A stretch of 64,000 bases of DNA. Origin: Albula goreensis. Its lineage: Eukaryota > Chordata > Actinopteri > Albuliformes > Albulidae. Where the stretch lies: the NCBI GenBank assembly GCA_022829145.1, contig CM040744.1, positions 8,591,001 to 8,655,000 on the forward strand, written 5' to 3'. The notes under the pieces are model-generated. The model searched no databases. It had not been told where the DNA came from and was given only the letters and a program-made list of their open reading frames with translations. The translations under genes and the position numbers were made by a program. This document shows positions 44,921-55,785 of the stretch, piece after piece (the stretch's first letter is position 1; each line of letters opens with the position of its first letter).

Positions 44921-47477
44921 CATCTGTTCAGGATGAAAGAAACAGTTACGGCTTTTTATCTCAGACATTAGGTATCTCTCCTACTTGTTCATATATAATA
45001 GTACAAGTATTACATTGTTTTTACACCTACTCTTGTGATTAATCTTGATTACTGGAAATAAGATGGTGAAATAACCTGAAAAAGACAATTGCCCAGTTTG
45101 CTTTTATATGATATATGTATGCTGTATCATATGATATATATATATATATTTCAATTTTGCATTACTACACATATTTACTTTGTAGCGATAGCGCACCATG
45201 AGGAAGATGACGCATACATACCTACAAAGATTCCTACAAAAGGTTATGAAGGATAGAATGAACGACATTCTAATATCTGTTGCTTTAAGCTTAGACTTTC
45301 ACACATATAAAATAATCATTCTGGAAAAAGAAACCTCTCTCCCCATTTTAAACCTTTTTGATAGCCTATGCAGACTTTTTTTTTTTTTCCATTTTTTTTT
45401 TTGTTCTATAGACATTCTATAAAATGTTAGATGTCAGCCATCGATTGGTTAAAAAGTATACAAACTGTATTATACATTTTCATACTTCATTCAGCTCTAA
45501 CAGACTCTACATGAGTCAAAAAGTGGTTGCAGCATGTACTTTGAGAGTTAATTTAATATTGAGTATCTCCCTATGTATGAACAGGCTGTACTATAACTCC
45601 CTTGATGGGAACACATTGAATTAAGACCCTGCACGGAATATCACATGTTCTTACATTAAGAATGAGCACATAAACTAGAATAACAGACCTGTCAAAATGC
45701 CAAAGTGTATTCAGGCAAATGAAATTGAAGGTTACTTTTTAGCAACAACAGTTTGACTTACATAATTAATAGCATACCTACAGAAATGAGCAACTGATGT
45801 TAAAAATTGGTACTATATTATACAAGTACATATGATATATGGAACACGACACATACAGTACTGCATGATGCTGGAAAGGTTCTTAAATATTGAATTTTCT
45901 GTTGAAGGCCCAAAATATCTGACCTATCTAGTGGGTTGATTTGCGTGCACAAAATGATTCATCGCGCCACTAAGTCCAAAAAAATCATCTGACTTGATCA
46001 ACTAATGAGCTTCAAAGAGGACCATGTGCGTTAAAATTGAAAAATGCATGGGTTTTTTTTATTTTTGTGGGTTAGCTTGAATGAATATGGAAAAATTGGG
46101 TGTCGATATATTAGTTTGTGAAATCTTGGGAGGAGCTCATGCAAATAGTAAACTTTAGCAAGAGTTATTGTGATTTGCCTGAAGGCAATTTTGGGCAAGG
46201 TAATTGCATGTGCAAGTTAGTATGGATCAAAAGCAGGCCTTAACAGCCATGCAGACGATAAGATGCCAGCTGAAGCAGGACGTGTACTAACAATCAAACA
46301 GCACAAAACAATCAGGGAACAGGAATTTTCCATCAGTGTAAATGTTTTTGAATATCACAAGCAAAAATAATAGACACATAATGGCTGTCTATGTGCTATA
46401 TCTTCTTTTTGATATGCCACCTTGTAGCTTTTGGATGAAATGGAGGATGAGTTTCTCTGGGATGGTCCTGTGTACCGAGGCTACTTACAGTATCTCCCAG
46501 TTGAGGTGTGCACACGCTCACTGGTTTTTAACCCCTTAATGCACATTGACACACCGTTGTGACCATTGGTGAGTATGGGTGTGTTGGAACCAGCCGATCA
46601 GCATGACTGAGTAACAGTAGGAGCTAATTAGCTGGAACATTCTAACTAATGCTCAAAATAAATCATGAAAATAAACTTGAATCATGAAGCAAATTGGCTC
46701 ATAGAATACAAGAGTAACTAGGAATTGAATCAAACAAGCAATACAATGTCTATTATGACAGTGATTGTTACAATCATTTCAGTCCTGACAAATCTCTTAC
46801 TGGTTGGACATCCAGTGTAACAGTTCATAATAAACAAAGGTCTTGATCCCTTCAAAACATGCAAAATCCCTCATTAAACATAGCTGCTGTATATTTTGTA
46901 AAGCTTTAGTCATTATGGCCCAAGTATATATATAAATTCCAAAATTACAGTTATATCTGTGTTCTACATCAGAGTATAAATGGACAATTAAAAGCATAGG
47001 CCATTTTTTAAAATAAGTCTTCTAAGCTGTAGACCGGCTTACTTGCATTAGGATGTTACATATTTGTAAGATTTAATTAAAAAAAAAAAGAAATTGAACT
47101 TGCCATGAACCTAAAATGTGTTAGTTTGTGCTGGCAATTGCTCCATGAGTATTGGTCTGAATGTGGCATAAACAGAATGATTATCCCTAACATTGTGACA
47201 GAATGTGACAGAGACCTGGCAATGCCTTCCCCCAAAGTGGGATCAAAAGTGACAGGGTGTGGTGACCATATCACTGGGAGGGGGAATTATTGTGACAAGG
47301 GCGTGGCAGTCATTTATGCTCAGATGGGGTTATTGCGATTGGGGAGTGGTGACTGTCGCAAAGGATATGTGAAGCCCACTCAAACACACGTGGGCCAAGC
47401 AAAAATACACATGCTTTAATTTAACTGCAGCTAACCAGTAAAGATGTTTTCTGGACATACTCTGTGTTCTTTATTCC
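44921..47477. other. Non-coding AT-rich stretch
   Basis: Includes (TA)n-rich DNA at about 45105-45150 with an 8-bp ATATGATA / TATCATAT inverted repeat, and T-rich runs at 45377-45411. An octamer is at 46139-46146. No gene is supported; open frames (up to 104 codons, 47105-47419) are unrecognised. Confidence 0.5.
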
Positions 47478-47795
47478 ATTAATTTAGCAAATATTCTCAT
47501 CCAGAGTGACTTACAAAACATTTAATCCAAACCAAATGAGTGTTTGGTAATTCCGTTTGCATTTTCTACAACATCTCAGCGCGAGACAGTCGGACAGTGG
47601 ATGGAGGGTGAAGCTGTAAACTGAGGCATTGAATTAATTTATCAGACTTTCCCATTCAGAGTGATATGTATATTATAGAAGATCATGCTAACTGAGAATA
47701 TTCTGCATTTAGTAATTTCATTTGCGTCTTCCACAAAAACAGTGCAAAATGGCAGACAGAGGATGGAGAATGAAGTTGTAAAGTGCGGTGATGGA
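47478..47795 (-). repeat. Tandem duplication of a segment bearing an L2/SINE-type tail
   Basis: Two diverged units, at about 47478-47632 and 47633-47795, are offset by 155-162 bases. Each begins ATTAATTT, continues with a word like CATCCAGAGTGACTTAC (weaker, CATTCAGAGTGATAT, in unit two) and ends with ATGGAGGGTGAAG or ATGGAGAATGAAG plus TGTAAA. The 'CATCCAGAGTGACTTA' word is the reverse complement of the conserved stem-loop tail of fish L2 LINEs and their SINEs, so each unit includes a relic of a minus-strand insertion or of a SINE tail. Confidence 0.7.
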
Positions 47796-47819
47796 GAGAA
47801 TTATTCATATTAATCATGT

Positions 47820-48260
47820 GAATAATTAGTGTGCTCCCTTGCACCGCTGTGTCCTTCTCCCCGGTCTCAGGTGTATCTATCAATGTCTATCTGTCGGATG
47901 CGTGGGGCATTGGAGCTGCAGTCTCCAGCTGGCCCCGGCGAACCCGAGCATGAAAGAAATTAACGCCCTGATGTCCCTCTCTGGCTTCAAGCAGGAAATG
48001 AATGATGGCTGGTGGTAATTTGCTCAGGAAGTGCACGTCTTGCGCCCAGACCCACACCACCCCCCACCTCCCAACCGACCCACCCCCAACCTTCTCCACC
48101 ACCTCTCTCTGTGTCCTTGGGAGCGCGGACGGCGGAAGTTTGGAGGAGTGAGTTTTTAATGGGCGATGATGGTAACGGGGAAAGGAGAGCTGAAACATTA
48201 AAACTGACGTTCGGCATCAGTGGCACTTTATCACCAGGGGGGCTGACTACGTGGTGAGTT
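47820..48260. promoter_or_regulatory. Candidate conserved non-coding element flanking a G-quadruplex tract
   Basis: Two complex, CpG-containing halves (47820-48045 and 48115-48255) lie either side of a C-rich patch (about 48050-48105) whose minus strand has several G runs. The left half has TCAGGTGTATC and GGTAATTTGC words; the right half has TTTTTAATGGGCGATG and ACATTAAAACTGACG. The 100-codon open frames on the minus strand are unrecognised and cross the C-rich patch. Called on texture; conservation is not tested. Confidence 0.4.
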
Positions 48261-48640
48261 CGCATTCTCAGAGAGATAATGCACTGCACATTGTGCTGTT
48301 ATTGCGCACCCCACAGTTTGGAGAGATTTCAGCCCTTTTTCGTATTGTGTTGTCCAGGTGTGGAACACGGTACTGTGCTATTTATTGGATCGATTTCTTA
48401 AAGTTCAACTGTGGATCAATGCTTCCTGCTGGTAGGGACAACCGCACAATTTTGCAGCTTTAGTTCTGCCATAGAGAGTGAAACTGAGTACATGTATGAA
48501 GCTAGAACCTCTGAGTGCAGTAATGCAACAGGAACACAGCATCTACTCATTGTCAAAACCGAAGAATCAAAATGGCTGCTGTCTCAGTAAACTGAAAGAA
48601 GTGATGTGGAAAAGACAAGACAATTAACAATGTGGAGGTT
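48261..48640. other. Non-coding stretch
   Basis: No feature recognised. Confidence 0.45.
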
Positions 48641-48733
48641 TAGCATCATCTGGTCGATGTCATCACCATTAACACTAATTATGCTTGTTTGTACTGCTAC
48701 CTTCATTAGTACTATGTATGACTGTGCATGAAG

Positions 48734-48766
48734 AGAGTCAGACATAGTACGAATATATCTGACTCT
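48734..48766. other. Perfect 9-bp inverted repeat inside the minisatellite
   Basis: AGAGTCAGA (48734-48742) and TCTGACTCT (48758-48766) pair around a 15-base loop. This is probably a chance product of repeat units. Confidence 0.5.
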
Positions 48767-48915
48767 GTTAGCACATAGAAGTAACTGACCCTTCTGTGTG
48801 TCAGTTTCCTAATTGCTAGTACTTTTCCTGTGTGTTAACAGTATTATTCTCATTAGCACTAATAAGAACTCATTATGTTGTGGCTGTTTCACAACCACTA
48901 GTACTGGTTATATAG

Positions 48916-49550
48916 GTTATAGAGATAAAACAGTATGAAAATTTCATATCATGATTATAGTGACCAAAATTGTCATGGTTATTAGTATTATCGCGGTATT
49001 GTTAAAATGTGGTGAAAATGTTCAAAAGTACTGATACACACACTGAAATAATTTCACCAAGTTTTCCATTGAAAATCACAGATAAAATTAGTGGCACTAC
49101 ACCCTTTTTGTTTGCATAAACATTAAAAGAATAAATATGCATTTGCTATAAAGGAATGGGTGGTGGTCACAAAGATGACATAAGTGTTGACCCCTTTCAC
49201 AGCGATTTTCTTTCTGCATGTTCTGCAGACAGGGTGACCATCTTCGATCAAGTTTACCTCAGCACTCTTATAAAAACCAATATACGAATACACTTCAGAC
49301 TTAGTCTTCTTAGAAGGCTCTAACTGCCTTCTGCCATGTTTTCATTGATACAAAACAAACTTACGTTCATGCTGCACCCGCGTGCCTGCGTCTGAGAGTT
49401 CATTACTAACTTTGGTTGATGCTGGACAGTATTTATCGTGAGTATTTCAAAGCAGGAATCAAATACATTTTAATGACACTTAAAATTTGAAACAGTAATA
49501 CTAGTCATGGGGAGTTTTACCATGGTTTATCGTGAAACCATTTCATCCAA
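48916..49550. mobile_element. Non-autonomous DNA transposon with imperfect inverted ends
   Basis: The left end (TATCATGATTATAGTGACC and on through TCATGGTTATTAGTATTATC) and the reverse complement of the right end (TTCACGATAAACCATGG and on through CATGACTAGTATTAC) align as imperfect terminal inverted repeats of about 50 bases. The interior words, such as ATGTTCAAAAGTACTGA and ATCAAATACATTTTAATG, recall a family common in fishes from memory, often classed as hAT-like. There is no transposase frame. No clean target duplication was found, so exact ends and class remain uncertain. Confidence 0.55.
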
Positions 49551-50070
49551 TGGGTTGACAGAGTCAGTGTCATTAGCACTAATATCAGTTACGTGTGTTA
49601 GCATTTCTAGATTCAATAGCACTGATACTGGTTCCTTTTGTTTACAGTGTCAGTTTCATTAGCACTGATACTGAGCCCTTTTTTTACAGTGCCAATCTCA
49701 GTAGCACCAATACTGGTTCTGTACATTCACAGTTAGCCAAATTAAAGCTGCTACAGGTTTTAAGGGCTAACACTGTCAGTCTGATTATCACTAATGCTGA
49801 CTATGTGTGCTAACAGTCTGTCTAATTTACAGTAGTATGCAGCCTTTGAGGAAGTCGTTAGACTCATTAGAGCTAATACTATTTTTGCTCATTAACCACC
49901 TAAATAGCATTAACACTGCCTGTCTGTGTTAAGTCTCATTAGCACTATAAGAGTCCACGTAATTAGTATTAGTACAAGTTCTGTGCAGAGGCTGTGAGTC
50001 TGTCAGTCTCATTTCCAGTAATACTAGTTGTGTGTTGACTGCATTTATCAGCATGTTAACAGTGCCTTAC

Positions 50071-51489
50071 GTGTGTGTCTCAGATCATCCCGAGATATCA
50101 GCACAGTTTGACTTCCACATACCACCAGCGGCTAAAGAAGAGGTCTATTTGACAGGTATGACTATTTACACATAAAGTAATAAACATTTTCTTACCTGGG
50201 TAGAAAGGAACCAGCAAAGTGACATCAGGAGCAACATGGAAAGGAAAAAGAAAGACTTTTTTCAGAAACAGTTGTTCAAAATTACAGAAAGGCATTACAA
50301 AAAGAGGGAGGTACTAGACAAATGACTACTGAATGACCACACCCTTCCCCCACACCCAGTCAGCTTCTGTTCACCCACCAAAAGACTCTTATTTCATAGT
50401 TTTTTGATAGGATGCCGTAACTCGAAGGCTGGCATCCTGGGTATCCCTTTACGCACACTTTCCCATCAAAAAATGACGCGTGATTGTGAGCTGTTCTGTG
50501 GAAGCTCAATTCCAGCCCTACTCAGGAATTCTGATGTCAGTTCCTTCTTCTCAATAATATGAAAAAAAATAAGTAGCTGTTTTCTTCAAAGGAACAAATA
50601 CATTTTTAATGTCTGTTAAAAGTAAAGTGCATCGTTAGAATGGTCCGGATATCCCAATGGACAAAGTCAGCCTCAAAAGAAATGTCATTTCTGAAGTATT
50701 TTTTTAATCATGGTATTGCAAATGGTGCAGCTGCATAAATGTGATGGTTTGCTTCACATTGACAGTGTCTCCATATTTCACAGGTAAAATAACTGTTCGG
50801 CATTCAAAGCTTTGCTTCCCCATGTCCCAACTACCAAATCATAATTTTTCCACTCAATTACTCTTTCCTTATTCAGTCCTTCCCTATCTTTCATCAACAC
50901 TTTAGATAAAAGATTGAACATTAAATATATCTGACTGAATCCGAAAGTCAGCTTGTAAAAGTTTGCTCTGAGTTTCTACCCAGGGGATGTAAAATTTGAT
51001 GACCTGGATCTCAGTTACAAATTAAAATCCAAATAGAGATGAATCTGTGTTACAGACTAATTCCTGTTTCTATTTGCATTCCTGTTCATTCTGTTCTAGC
51101 ACTGCAGATTGGATATACAATATGCACATATATCAAAATGTGCCTGTAAAGCTAACAAACAGGCAGGTGTAGGTGTGTACGGGCATATCATGCATTAGTT
51201 CTTGACATTTTTGTCAGACTGCAGGAAATGCAACGAGGCACAAGTCAGTATCCAGGTTTGCGGCAGTTGTTTCTTTTCGGTTGTCACATGCCTAAGTCTG
51301 TACCCAGGATCTAGGTCGCGCAGTGAAGGCCTGCCACAGTCAGCTGACTTTCCTCATTACAAAAAAACCCACGGACTCAGATTACTCCCTAATTGGCAAT
51401 ATACCAAAGAAGCGTCCATGAAATTAATTTGTTGTTTCCTGGTGATTGCCAACCTGAGAGAAACAAGGAACAAACAGGCAATCGCATGG
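50071..51489. other. Non-coding stretch
   Basis: No gene is supported. A 117-codon open frame (51202-51555) ends in CA-rich simple sequence and is unrecognised. An octamer is at 51072-51079. Confidence 0.45.
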
Positions 51490-51720
51490 GAGCAAGCGCA
51501 AACACGCGCACATACATACATGCACATTTGCACACAAAGACAAACTCCCACATAACCAAACTCAAGAACGAGCACATTTGAAGACATACTCACTCACACT
51601 GTTCACACAGGCATACTGTATATGCAACAAACACACATTTGGAGATGCACACAAATGCATATGCACACCCTCGCACATAGTACACACATGCACAAGAACA
51701 CACACTCACATACAAAGTTT
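51490..51720. repeat. Degenerate CA-rich simple sequence
   Basis: Irregular ACACAC and CATACA words over about 230 bases. Confidence 0.7.
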
Positions 51721-51989
51721 TTCCATATGATGCAAGAGGGCCGACAGTGCGGGAGGGGGGTCTCAAAGGGTGATGACAAAAACAGGAGATGAGAGATTTA
51801 GGTTAACCGCGCAGTTTCCTGCACCTCTGTTGTGACACTCAAAGACAGAGACGATGTCTTTGTTCCAAAACACGGGTGGTGACTCTGTCTCCATGAGGCC
51901 CCGCCAAACAAGGGAAAGGGTAGACGTCTGCCATTACGTGTTATTTGTGGATATATAATAATTAATATAACCAACGATGTTAGTGCTGT

Positions 51990-52460
51990 GCACAGCAGGT
52001 CCCACAGCACTCAGTCTGTTCCCTTGCTCTTGACAGCATAGTAGGGCTTCTGCAGGGACGTTCTGGATGTCGTATTGCTGTGGAGAGTATGACATAAACC
52101 GCGGAGCTGTGTGTTGAATTACACACGCACAGAGCTCAACAGGGCCAAGGCTTACAGCCAGCTGTGTTATCTTTGAACAATGCTGGCTGGTAAAAAAATG
52201 TATTGGGCACTCCAGGAACGAGGCCTGAAAAAAAAGGGAAAATCTACAGAGGCCATTTGCCGCGAGCTACCTCTTTCTGCTGCGTCGAGTTGTGGGTAAA
52301 TGCGGTCGAGAGTCGAGGGGCAGGGGATGACAGCGGCAAGATAAATATCCTGCTGGAGAGTGGGGTCACGAAAACTCCAGCTGGATTCAGTCAAAGTTTT
52401 TCTCTAAATCTGACAAATCGATGTAACTTTTTAAACCCTCTTTTCTTCACTAACACATGT
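51990..52460. promoter_or_regulatory. Candidate conserved non-coding element
   Basis: A complex block with dispersed CpG (especially 52260-52330), CAGCTG (about 52158), TGTTATCTTTGAACAATG with a SOX-like ACAATG core, and GATAAATATCC. Open frames on both strands are short and unrecognised. Called on texture. Confidence 0.35.
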
Positions 52461-53029
52461 TTTTAAGGTCCTTTTTTCTGACCTCACAAGGCTGTTTAAA
52501 GAATGAAACACTGTAATTGTCAAGATCATGCAAAGTTTAGTGCCAGCTGAACATAGACCTCGATGCAACCAAAGACCACAACAAAAGTAACAAAACGTCT
52601 TCCACTCATATTCACTTGATTCACATTCATTCTCTGCCAGAATAAAACCTAAGATTTCATAGATCCACAGAGACAAACACTCCACAGACCTGTGCTTGCA
52701 ACTCCACCAGGATGGAGCCTGATTCTTGCTTTATTAAGTCCCCTCTCTACCATTGACGGGGCTGGAGAGGTAGAATGCAAATCATTGCATGTGAGAGACT
52801 GCCACCTCTCAGATGGTGGATCGTCATGGTTATTGGGCCTATGGAAAGCACTAGGGCTGAATAAGCACTGGCCGTTTTCAGCTTTTTCCTGATTGCACCT
52901 GAAGAGTTTATTTTGGTCTCTGTGGACCGGGATATCGTTCTTATCATCAAAAACAGAACCTTCATCCTTATCCTTTCACCTATAAGTGAATTCCAGGTGT
53001 GTTTGGTACACATGGATGGAGCGGGAATG
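52461..53029. other. Non-coding stretch
   Basis: No feature recognised apart from an octamer ATGCAAAT at 52775-52782. Confidence 0.45.
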
Positions 53030-53220
53030 TAAAGGTGTGTGTGTGTGTGTTGGCTGTGCTGTTAAAATATAGCAGGTGCATGCAGGTGTTGTTGCGCATG
53101 TGTGTGTGCACTGTGTGATTATATACTATGTGTGTGTGTATCTGCTGATTTGTGTGCACATGTTTGTGTTTCTATGTCTGCATTTATGCGTGTGTGTGTG
53201 TATGCATCTGTTGTGAGAAC
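53030..53220. repeat. Degenerate TG-rich simple sequence
   Basis: Several short (TG)n runs. They create the Cys/Val-rich start of an open frame at 53152-53445. Confidence 0.75.
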
Positions 53221-54594
53221 AAAAAGGGAGTCACATCAAGTGTGATGGAAAAAGCAATTTATCTCTCCAATAAATACATACCAAAGGAAAGAGGAAGTCA
53301 TCAGTTTTCAAACCCTTCGGAAATAAGATTGCCACCTTATTGTAATAAAGTTAAATCTAGCGTGATGAAACGTTACACCTTCCAGATCTGGGAGAAAGGC
53401 CGGAACGTTACTCCACACTCACTCTCCCGGAAAAGGTCAACTTGACAAACATCACAATAAAACTCTGCCATGGTAAATAAATAAAACACAAACAAGACAA
53501 TTAGATCAGATTTGCGAGTGGAGATTAATCGCGATGTACAACCAGCTGAGTAAGATCAGAATCAATAAATCCTAGCAGTGGTATAAATCTCTAACCCCTG
53601 GGTCCAGCCCACCACGACTCAGTGAAGCCACTTTTACTAAAAAAGAGACAACATCTAGAGTTGAAGATAAGTCAATACAAGTTTCCTTACCAAAAGACAA
53701 TGAGCAGAAATATATTAACCTTGAACATGGAGATAAGGGGAGGACGTAAGCAGCTTGCCTTATCAGCTCATGCAAAGTAGCAAGTTCCTTCCCATTTCAC
53801 TACTTAGGAAATAAACGCAAGATGCTTACAGTGAATTTACTGCTCTCCAAAACAGCAGAGGGCTGCAGAAACAGTAAAATGGGTAAAAATAATCTCCTTG
53901 AGAGAAGAATAGGACACAGATACTCACATTATTTCGTAGTAAACGTTTTATAAAAACTGGTTGTGGGTCTGTTTCTCATTTTCTCATTCATCTCCCGCAT
54001 ACAGTACACACTCATGAGCGCACACGCACACACACACACACACACGCGCACAGGTTTGAGAGTACAGGAAGAGCAGAGAAGGCTGCACATGACGGACAGG
54101 GACCACGGTGAAACATGAGGACTGATGAACCATTGCTAAATTGCCAGGATCAGCTAATATTCAATGTATCCCTGATTAGTTCTGGTTGTCTGGAGGCAAA
54201 TCCCAAACCTCAAATTCCAAGACTGACCTAAGGGAAGATTTGGCAGCACATCATGGATTAAAAACAATGTACTGGCACTCTGGGAAATAATCTGAAGCAG
54301 ATATATTGTCAATGCTAAAACCGAATATAAATCAAAACATTCTTTTTAGCAAAGAAAAGAGTTGGCAGAGTCTGATTATGATACTTAATATAATGAATAA
54401 AATATGATACATTAATCTGATATCTGTAATATGTAAGAACTGACAAAATGTTAATAATATTGAGTGGGCATTGAAATAATCTCCTGTATTATGCAACATT
54501 AAATGGAATACGATGATAAGGATGATTAGAAGTAATTAAAGTAATTAAAAAGGAATGTATACAGAGCGAATAAGGCTAGCAGGAAAAAGAAATT
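53221..54594. other. Non-coding stretch with a short (CA)n
   Basis: An interrupted (CA)n lies at 54021-54052. Otherwise AT-rich and without supported genes. Confidence 0.5.
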
Positions 54595-54675
54595 ACCTAA
54601 TACACTTTAGTTTTCTCTGAAAAGTCTGATTCAACCTAATAAACTTTTGTTTTCTCTGGAAAGTCTTCTTCAACT
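54595..54675 (+). repeat. Two-copy direct repeat, 39-bp offset
   Basis: ACCTAATACACTTTAG begins copy one at 54595 and ACCTAATAAACTTTTG begins copy two at 54634. Both continue with TTTTCTCTG, an AAAGTCT word and TTCAAC. They are adjacent and moderately diverged. Confidence 0.85.
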
Positions 54676-55479
54676 CATTTTGAAGTGCTGTTGTGTACAG
54701 TTCTCATTCTTTCAAATCATTAAGGGATGAATCATTAAACCTGTATTGTCTCCTGATGATAATATCAGCGATAATTCATTTTGATATGTACCTGTACCAG
54801 GAATAATTTACTTAATGACAGTGCAATCAGGTAGTTAACAGAATTGTTGAATCATGGCACTATTGGGAATACACTTAAGATTGTTTCCATCTGGAATTCC
54901 CAAATTGTCCTAGCCCATGATAAACTTAACGCACTAATGCACACTCTGTAATCCAGTTTGCCTTAACTGTAACCCATTCAGAGCATGTAGCAGACAGAGC
55001 CTTTAAATAAACTGATAAAAATGTCAATATAAATTGAATTATTAGTAATGGTATATAAAAGTTGTGTTTTAATGTATCATACAGTGGTCCACCTGAACCT
55101 CTCCCATAAGTCTTAGTTTTGGAACAACAGAACCTCCTCACACAGGAATGTCATGTGCCAAATTTTTTGAAGGGGGCACACAAAACAACTGCAAAATAAA
55201 AAGGAGTGTGTGTTTATGTGTGTGTGTGTGTGGTGGGGGCTTTCTGGTAACATTGTATTACTGTGAATAGAATGTAAAAATATAAGTGAAATATTTTTAA
55301 AAATAGGAAAAATCCAATAGGGCACGTGACCCCTTGGTTTCAATGGACGTCTCACCTCTGGCTACACAAAAAATTTCAAAAATGTTAAAATCTGCATGTG
55401 GACCTACCATAGATGTGGAGGCTCCATATTCGATAGTAGAGAGTGATATATAACTATTTCTTTTGCTAAGAATAGTGTT
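54676..55479. other. Non-coding AT-rich stretch
   Basis: A short (TG)n lies near 55205-55232. Nothing else recognised. Confidence 0.5.
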
Positions 55480-55785
55480 ATCCATTATCTATACTCACTT
55501 CATCCACTTTAGGTGGATGTAGCCTAGCATACACTAGGCGAAAGGCAGAAAGACAGGTTGCTAGTCCATCACAGGGACAGACAAACAGATCTTACTTTGC
55601 TTAAGCGCACCAAAATACGCCGTTTGGAAAGTCCAACCTGTCTACCCTGCATGTCACGTTTTGGGAACTGGCATGAACATGGAGAAAACCCACAGAAGCA
55701 AGTAGAGGACATGCAGTCTCCACACACAGTGAGCCCAGCTTTGCTGGGAATGGAACCTGCTTGTTGCAAGGCCTCAGTGCACAAA
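55480..55785 (+). mobile_element. Teleost dispersed repeat of the 'CATCACAGGG' type
   Basis: The block opens with ATCCATTATCTATACTCACTT, which is shown here as ATCCATTATC followed by TATACTCAC. It continues with GGTGGATGTAGCCTAG, GGCGAAAGGCAG, AGTCCATCACAGGGACA, CCTGCATGTC, GGAGAAAACCCAC and GACATGCAGTCTCCACAC, and closes with GGGAATGGAACCTGC. From memory this order of words is a very widespread repeat in fish genomes that lacks coding capacity. About 30 bases in the middle (near 55590-55620) do not fit. The class is not certain to me. Overlapping open frames (90 and 105 codons) simply read the repeat. Confidence 0.75.

Larger units (their letters stand above)
48641..50070 (+). repeat. Decayed minisatellite, period about 42-43 bp, split by a transposon
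   Basis: Units share the words TCATTAGCACTAATACTGG, then TTCTGTGTGTTAACAGTG and GTCAGT. Unit starts in the right arm are near 49570, 49615, 49657, 49699 and 49783, with weaker copies to about 50040. The left arm (about 48655-48915) shows the same words, for example CTCATTAGCACTAATAAG near 48852. An inverted-repeat element occupies about 48916-49550 between them. Divergence among units is high. Confidence 0.7.
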
